This document shows, piece by piece, positions 5,365 to 8,303 of a stretch of DNA of 8,303 nucleotides (position 1 is its first letter; the number at the start of each line of letters is the position of its first letter). This DNA comes from Candidatus Woesearchaeota archaeon (GTDB lineage: Archaea; Nanobdellota; Nanobdellia; Woesearchaeales; UBA11576). The notes under the pieces were generated by a model. The model did no database searches and had not been told where the DNA came from. It saw only the letters and a program-made list of their open reading frames with translations. Where the stretch lies: contig JACRKM010000094.1 in assembly GCA_016219765.1 (NCBI GenBank), positions 1-8,303 on the forward strand. The letters run 5' to 3'. A program made the translations under genes and the position numbers.

Positions 5365-6609
5365 CTACAAAAACAGCAAATCGCGGTCGAGCTCGTCGGC
5401 CTCGGTTCCTATTGTTTTATGATCGAGAGCTTTTTTTGTAGAAGCAAGGTATACCACGCGTTTCCCCAATTTATCCTCAAGAGCGTCGATTTGTTTATGA
5501 ATGATGTCGAGCTTGTCGGCTTTGTTGGTGCCACCAAATAGGTCCTTTTGAGATGTGTAGTTGTGAAGCAGATCTTGAAGCACCACACCCGCGGTGCGAT
5601 ACAGAATTCCTTTTGTGTGGATCTTATCAAGTTTTTCGTGCGCGAGCTCCGCCAAAATTTCCGGTGAATTTGATGGTGCAGAAAGCGTAGCGGATACGGT
5701 TACTATTTCGAAATCCTGGGTTTTAAGAAAAATTGAAATTTTCTTTGGCACCAGATTGTAGTGTCGCGCCTTCGCGCACGCGTCTTCGATGTGCTTCGAG
5801 ATCTGCGACCAGAGAAATGTTTTGTCGTTTGTTGCAGGATGAAAAGTGCGCGTCTTTTGTATAGATAAATATGTTGTTTTTAATTCTGAATCTATTTTGT
5901 TTACAAAAACGCCATTGAGCTCGTGCCAGATTGCCTCATAGGGTTTTGAAAAATTCTGCCTCACCCACGATATATCTTTGGCGCTAAAATCCAAGGCAGT
6001 CTTCACTCCCCTCATTACCAACTGTTCAGAAGTTTTTGGGCCAATGCCCCAGATTTTATTTACCGGAACCTTTGCAAGAAACTCTGGCGCAGTGCTTACT
6101 TCGATGATTGTGAGACCGTTTGGCTTGACCCAGTTCGATGCAATCTTTGCAAGAACCTTCGTAGACGCGAGGCCAATAGACACCGAGAGCTCAAGCTCAT
6201 CGTTTATTTCTTTTTTGATCTGCTCGGCAATCTCTCGATACGACTTTTTGAGCGTGCGGTCGAGACCCGTGAAATCCGCAAAGCACTCATCGATACTGTA
6301 TTCCTCCACTCCGTATGCGTACCTATTCACAATCTCAAACATTCGCTCCGAGTACTCCACGTACGAGCGGTAGTCTCCGGGGAGAACAATGACGTGCGGA
6401 AATTCTCTTTTGACGCGCGAGATGGGCATTCCACGCACAACGCCGAGCGCCTTTGCCTCGTATGAAAGCGCAGAAACAATCCCACGTTCCTCGCCTGTCA
6501 CCACCGGCAACCCCTTTAACTTCGGATTTTTCGCCACCTCAACACCCACAAAGAAAGCATCCGCGTCGATATGAAAAATCACCTTTTCTTTTGGGGCTTT
6601 GGTGCTCAT
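5365..6609 (-). CDS. dinB: Y-family translesion DNA polymerase (DNA polymerase IV type)
   Basis: This protein copies past damaged template bases, acting with the sliding clamp. Numbered from the ATG at 6609 it has 414 residues. The palm motif HIDADAFF gives metal-binding Asp15, with Phe-Phe at the steric-gate position; YSIDECFADF gives Asp107 and Glu108. SIGLASTKVLAKIAS and KPNG are the conserved finger/palm region, and WGIGPKT is the thumb helix-hairpin-helix. The little-finger domain follows. QKDLF (354-358) fits the clamp-binding consensus. The tail (359-414) matches the extra C-terminal segment of UmuC/DinB-like proteins and ends in LLFL. The frame is open back to 6663, but that would overlap the tRNA gene, so 6609 (or the ATG at 6618) is the start. 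A TATAAT box ends 7 bases before 6609, suggesting a leaderless message. All catalytic residues are present. Confidence 0.93.
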   Translation of the reverse strand: MSTKAPKEKVIFHIDADAFFVGVEVAKNPKLKGLPVVTGEERGIVSALSYEAKALGVVRGMPISRVKREFPHVIVLPGDYRSYVEYSERMFEIVNRYAYGVEEYSIDECFADFTGLDRTLKKSYREIAEQIKKEINDELELSVSIGLASTKVLAKIASNWVKPNGLTIIEVSTAPEFLAKVPVNKIWGIGPKTSEQLVMRGVKTALDFSAKDISWVRQNFSKPYEAIWHELNGVFVNKIDSELKTTYLSIQKTRTFHPATNDKTFLWSQISKHIEDACAKARHYNLVPKKISIFLKTQDFEIVTVSATLSAPSNSPEILAELAHEKLDKIHTKGILYRTAGVVLQDLLHNYTSQKDLFGGTNKADKLDIIHKQIDALEDKLGKRVVYLASTKKALDHKTIGTEADELDRDLLFL

Positions 6610-6616
6610 TAGCCTC

Positions 6617-6625
6617 ATTATACCA
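6617..6625 (-). promoter_or_regulatory. Extended -10 promoter directly before the polymerase start
   Basis: TGG followed by TATAAT (6622-6617) on the minus strand is a consensus extended -10. The predicted start is 6610 or 6609, and the ATG is at 6609, so the transcript would be leaderless. No good -35 is seen at 17 bp, where the sequence belongs to the 3' end of the tRNA gene. Read-through from the tRNA is also possible, as no terminator separates them. Confidence 0.6.
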
Positions 6626-6634
6626 AATCCTATT

Positions 6635-6708
6635 TGGCTGCTGGTCAGGGAATCGAACCCCAATACCCTCCTCCAAAGGGAGGTGTCCTACCGTTAGACG
6701 AACCAGCA
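6635..6708 (-). tRNA. tRNA-Gln (anticodon UUG), CCA encoded
   Basis: The cloverleaf is complete on the minus strand. A 7-bp acceptor TGCTGGT pairs with ACCAGCA. There is a 4-bp D stem with an AACGGTA loop. The anticodon stem CCTCC pairs with GGAGG around loop CTTTGGA, giving anticodon TTG. The variable loop is 4 nt, and the T arm has loop TTCGATT. The discriminator is G (6638), and CCA (6637-6635) is encoded. U1-A72 and G73 agree with known glutamine tRNA identity elements. Two outer T-stem pairs are G-U wobbles. The gene lies between dnaX and the polymerase gene on the same strand. Confidence 0.95.
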
Positions 6709-6718
6709 ATCTCTGTGC

Positions 6719-6747
6719 ACAATACACCAAAAAGCATTGTTCGGCAA
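6719..6747 (-). promoter_or_regulatory. Probable tRNA-Gln promoter
   Basis: TTGCCG (6747-6742) and TATTGT (6724-6719) are spaced by exactly 17 bp on the minus strand, each matching 4 of 6 consensus bases. Transcription would begin about 4 nt before the mature tRNA 5' end. The -35 starts three bases after the dnaX stop codon. Confidence 0.5.
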
Positions 6748-6749
6748 CG

Positions 6750-7784
6750 CTAATTATTGGTAATATTAAAAAGGGCTAGCTCAAGTGCAAGTCCTGGTAC
6801 CACTGAAACGCGCGCGCTTTCGTAGGCCTTGAGGACCTCGGCAAGCTCTTTTGATGTAAGGGTTTGTACTGCATTCTTGGAAAGGTCTTCGATGAGTGCA
6901 ATGTCTTCCGCAGGGAAATCCTCTGCCATCCCCTTGCGAGAACCGATAACAAAACGGAACATCATCACGGCTCTCATTTTACGCAAAAGCAAATCAAGGA
7001 ATACTTTTTCTTCTACACCGCGATCCATTGCGGTGCGAAGTGTGGTAAGTCCTACCTCGACATCGCGTCCGACTATTGCTTTGAGAAATGAATTTACGAG
7101 ACGACTATCCGGCGCGCCCGTAACCACTTCGACCTCCTGATGAGAAATCTTTTTGTCGCTTGATGATGCAATAACCTTCTGCAGAATTCCAAGCGTGTCA
7201 CGAAACGAGCCATCGCCCAAAAGTGCGATGAGGTCAGCTGATGCGGGCTCGAGTGTGTACCCTTCTTTTTTTGAAACTGTTTCAACAAGTTCTTTGAGTG
7301 TCACCTGTGATGGCTTTTCAAAACGAAAACTCTGACAGCGTGAAACAATTGTTTCAGGAATTTTGTTGTCATCAGTAGTCGCGAGAATAAATACCACATG
7401 CTTTGGTGGCTCCTCAAGTGTTTTAAGGAGTGCGTTAAATCCACTTTTCGACATCATATGCACCTCATCGATAATATACACTTTGTATTTCGAATGAAGT
7501 GGCACCGTGTGTACAGCATCACGAAGTGCACGAACATCCTCAACTAAGCCGTTGGACGCAGCATCTATCTCGTAAATATCGTCATCATGCGCGCCGATGG
7601 CACGAGCAAAAATTCGGGCGATAGATGTTTTTCCCGTACCGCGCGAACCACAAAATAAGTACGCGTGACCGATGTTGCCGGCCTTGATAGCGCCTAAAAG
7701 CGTCTTCACAATCTGCTCCTGCCCTATTACCTCCTCAAAGGATTTTGGACGGTATTTGGTATATAGGGCGAGATTGGAGGACAT
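6750..7784 (-). CDS. dnaX: DNA polymerase III subunit gamma/tau, short form (clamp-loader ATPase)
   Basis: This is the motor subunit that loads the sliding clamp for the replicative polymerase. From the ATG at 7784 it has 344 residues. LALYTKYRPKSFEEVIGQE is the family N-terminus. Walker A is GSRGTGKT (46-53) and Walker B is VYIIDE (102-107). Sensor 1 is ILATTD (133-138), and SRC (148-150) holds the arginine finger. The collar domain follows and ends with LALELALFNI at the C-terminus. The protein therefore stops after domain III, like gamma, with no tau domains for helicase or polymerase binding. The zinc module that normally lies between the Walker A helix and the EIDAAS motif is missing: only about seven residues (GAHDDDI) join them, and its four cysteines are absent. 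An earlier ATG at 7817 would add 11 residues not expected from the family. No Shine-Dalgarno precedes either start, but TATTCT ends 7 bases before 7784. Confidence 0.93.
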   Translation of the reverse strand: MSSNLALYTKYRPKSFEEVIGQEQIVKTLLGAIKAGNIGHAYLFCGSRGTGKTSIARIFARAIGAHDDDIYEIDAASNGLVEDVRALRDAVHTVPLHSKYKVYIIDEVHMMSKSGFNALLKTLEEPPKHVVFILATTDDNKIPETIVSRCQSFRFEKPSQVTLKELVETVSKKEGYTLEPASADLIALLGDGSFRDTLGILQKVIASSSDKKISHQEVEVVTGAPDSRLVNSFLKAIVGRDVEVGLTTLRTAMDRGVEEKVFLDLLLRKMRAVMMFRFVIGSRKGMAEDFPAEDIALIEDLSKNAVQTLTSKELAEVLKAYESARVSVVPGLALELALFNITNN

Positions 7785-7790
7785 AGGGGT

Positions 7791-7796
7791 AGAATA
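7791..7796 (-). promoter_or_regulatory. Possible -10 element for a leaderless dnaX message
   Basis: TATTCT (7796-7791) on the minus strand lies 6 bases before the ATG at 7784, so transcription would begin at the start codon itself. A weak TTCATG (7820-7815) at 18 bp could serve as -35. A second candidate pair further upstream is TTGATT, 17 bp, TAAATT, just before the alternative ATG at 7817. Confidence 0.4.
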
Positions 7797-7871
7797 TGGA
7801 ATTAGCTTCCAAGACATGAATTTACTAATTCAAGAATATTGAATCAAAATTCATTACTGTAAAGTATATCA

Positions 7872-7903
7872 TAAAGAAAAAACCCCGCGAAATGCAGGGG
7901 TTT
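7872..7903 (-). terminator. Intrinsic terminator after the 84-residue protein gene
   Basis: On the minus strand AAACCCC (7903-7897) pairs with GGGGTTT (7886-7880). The stem is extended by GC/GC with one bulged T around an ATTTC loop. TTTCTTT follows at once. It separates the right-end operon from dnaX. Confidence 0.85.
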
Positions 7904-7924
7904 GGAAACGGCTCTGATGTGATT

Positions 7925-8179
7925 CTAGTATTTCTCAACTATGCCAATTGAACGGAAACGGGGAAATTCATGAGGTACTTTATCAAGGTTAAGGCATATC
8001 ATAATCTTCGCCTTTTTTGTTCGTTTGTTAGAGAAAGGATTTTGCGCAATCATGAACTTTATGAGGTTTTCTCTGCCAAGCGTATGCTGAAACAAAGTGG
8101 TCAGACCACCTCCAATGTACGCTTCTTCCGTTAGCCCAAATTTTTTCTTCCCATAATCATTTGGAATATATTTGTACAT
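7925..8179 (-). CDS. Hypothetical small protein, 84 residues
   Basis: I do not recognise this protein. It is basic and soluble, with no signal peptide or membrane segment. It starts MYKYIPNDYGKKKFG, has a GGGLTTLFQ stretch near 24-32, a Lys/Arg-rich stretch (NKRTKKAK) near 51-58, and the ending RFRSIGIVEKY. The start is well supported: AAGGAGG (8193-8187) lies 7 bases before the ATG. The gene begins 2 bases after the stop of the preceding gene and its ribosome binding site lies within that gene's last codons, so the two are probably translationally coupled. An intrinsic terminator follows. The frame, site and terminator together make it a real gene. No function can be given. Confidence 0.75.
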   Translation of the reverse strand: MYKYIPNDYGKKKFGLTEEAYIGGGLTTLFQHTLGRENLIKFMIAQNPFSNKRTKKAKIMICLNLDKVPHEFPRFRSIGIVEKY

Positions 8180-8181
8180 GT

Positions 8182-8303
8182 TTAACCCTCCTTTGTTGTA
8201 CTTTTAAGAACTTTGGGTTGATACATAAAAACAGATTGAAGTGCCATCTCCGAAATCCTTTTATCAGTAAGTCTATTTAGAGCAACTTCTTCATCAAGAG
8301 GCC
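8182..8303 (-). CDS. 3' end of an unidentified gene, partial
   Basis: The frame whose first full codon is at 8301 is open for 39 codons to a TAA at 8184-8182; the other two minus-strand frames hit stops within the first ten codons. The visible residues are hydrophilic (DEEVALNRLTDKRISE, then MALQSVFMYQPKVLK, ending TTKEG) and look like the tail of a soluble protein. The last codons AAG GAG GGT TAA contain the ribosome binding site of the next gene, the mark of an operon. The N-terminal part lies outside the window, so the family cannot be named. Confidence 0.6.
   Translation of the reverse strand, partial: PLDEEVALNRLTDKRISEMALQSVFMYQPKVLKSTTKEG
8187..8193 (-). promoter_or_regulatory. Ribosome binding site of the 84-residue protein gene, inside the preceding gene
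   Basis: AAGGAGG lies 7 bases before the ATG at 8179 and overlaps the final codons of the upstream frame. This decides the start and supports coupled translation. Confidence 0.75.

Noticed and set aside
6539..6779. Frames of 63 (minus) and 108 (plus) residues across the tRNA and polymerase start
   Set aside because: They run through the tRNA-Gln gene or are shadows of the polymerase; no start signals.
1..8303. CRISPR array, complete insertion sequence or prophage genes
   Set aside because: No regularly spaced repeats with unique spacers, no transposase or integrase frame and no phage structural gene is visible. The glycine-rich domain resembles phage fibre domains but sits in a surface protein with Ig repeats.

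Overview
This window most likely comes from a member of the Candidatus Patescibacteria (CPR), probably of the Parcubacteria type. That is an inference from several traits together: a short DnaX without a zinc module, a Y-family polymerase of the kind I associate with that group, start codons sitting directly behind -10 boxes, and a giant exported protein built of Ig-like DUF5011 repeats. TGA is used as a stop, so the UGA-recoded CPR lineages are unlikely. Every gene I can support is on the minus strand, so biological order runs from base 8303 down to base 1.

Right end (8303 to 7870): the last 39 codons of an unidentified gene are followed, after a 2-nt gap, by an 84-residue orphan protein with a strong ribosome binding site. 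A clear intrinsic terminator follows. Centre (7817 to 5365): this is a DNA replication and repair block. It holds dnaX (clamp-loader ATPase, gamma-like, no zinc-binding cysteines), a tRNA-Gln(UUG) with its own promoter, and a Y-family translesion polymerase. The polymerase start lies right after a TATAAT box just beyond the tRNA. 5320 to 4458: a signal-peptide protein with a Pro/Ala-rich linker and a beta-strand-rich C-terminal domain resembling outer-membrane barrels, with its own promoter, ribosome binding site and terminator.

4457 to 3772: about 700 bases without a convincing protein gene. The upstream part is AT-rich and holds a 13-bp direct repeat and a long inverted repeat whose arms carry extended -10 motifs. 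The downstream part looks like a self-contained transcription unit of about 330 nt. It has a consensus -35, a 17-bp spacer and an extended -10, followed by GC-rich RNA with strong hairpins and an intrinsic terminator. This is the best candidate here for an undescribed element: an orphan structured RNA, or a long leader.

3771 to 1: the start of a giant secreted or surface protein. 1257 codons are visible without a stop, and the C-terminus lies outside the window. Its order is signal peptide, glycine-rich domain, eight Ig-like repeats, a Ser/Thr-type pentapeptide-repeat segment, a PKD domain, and a ninth Ig-like repeat. It is probably a cell-surface adhesin or stalk-like structure, which fits the host-attached lifestyle proposed for many CPR bacteria.
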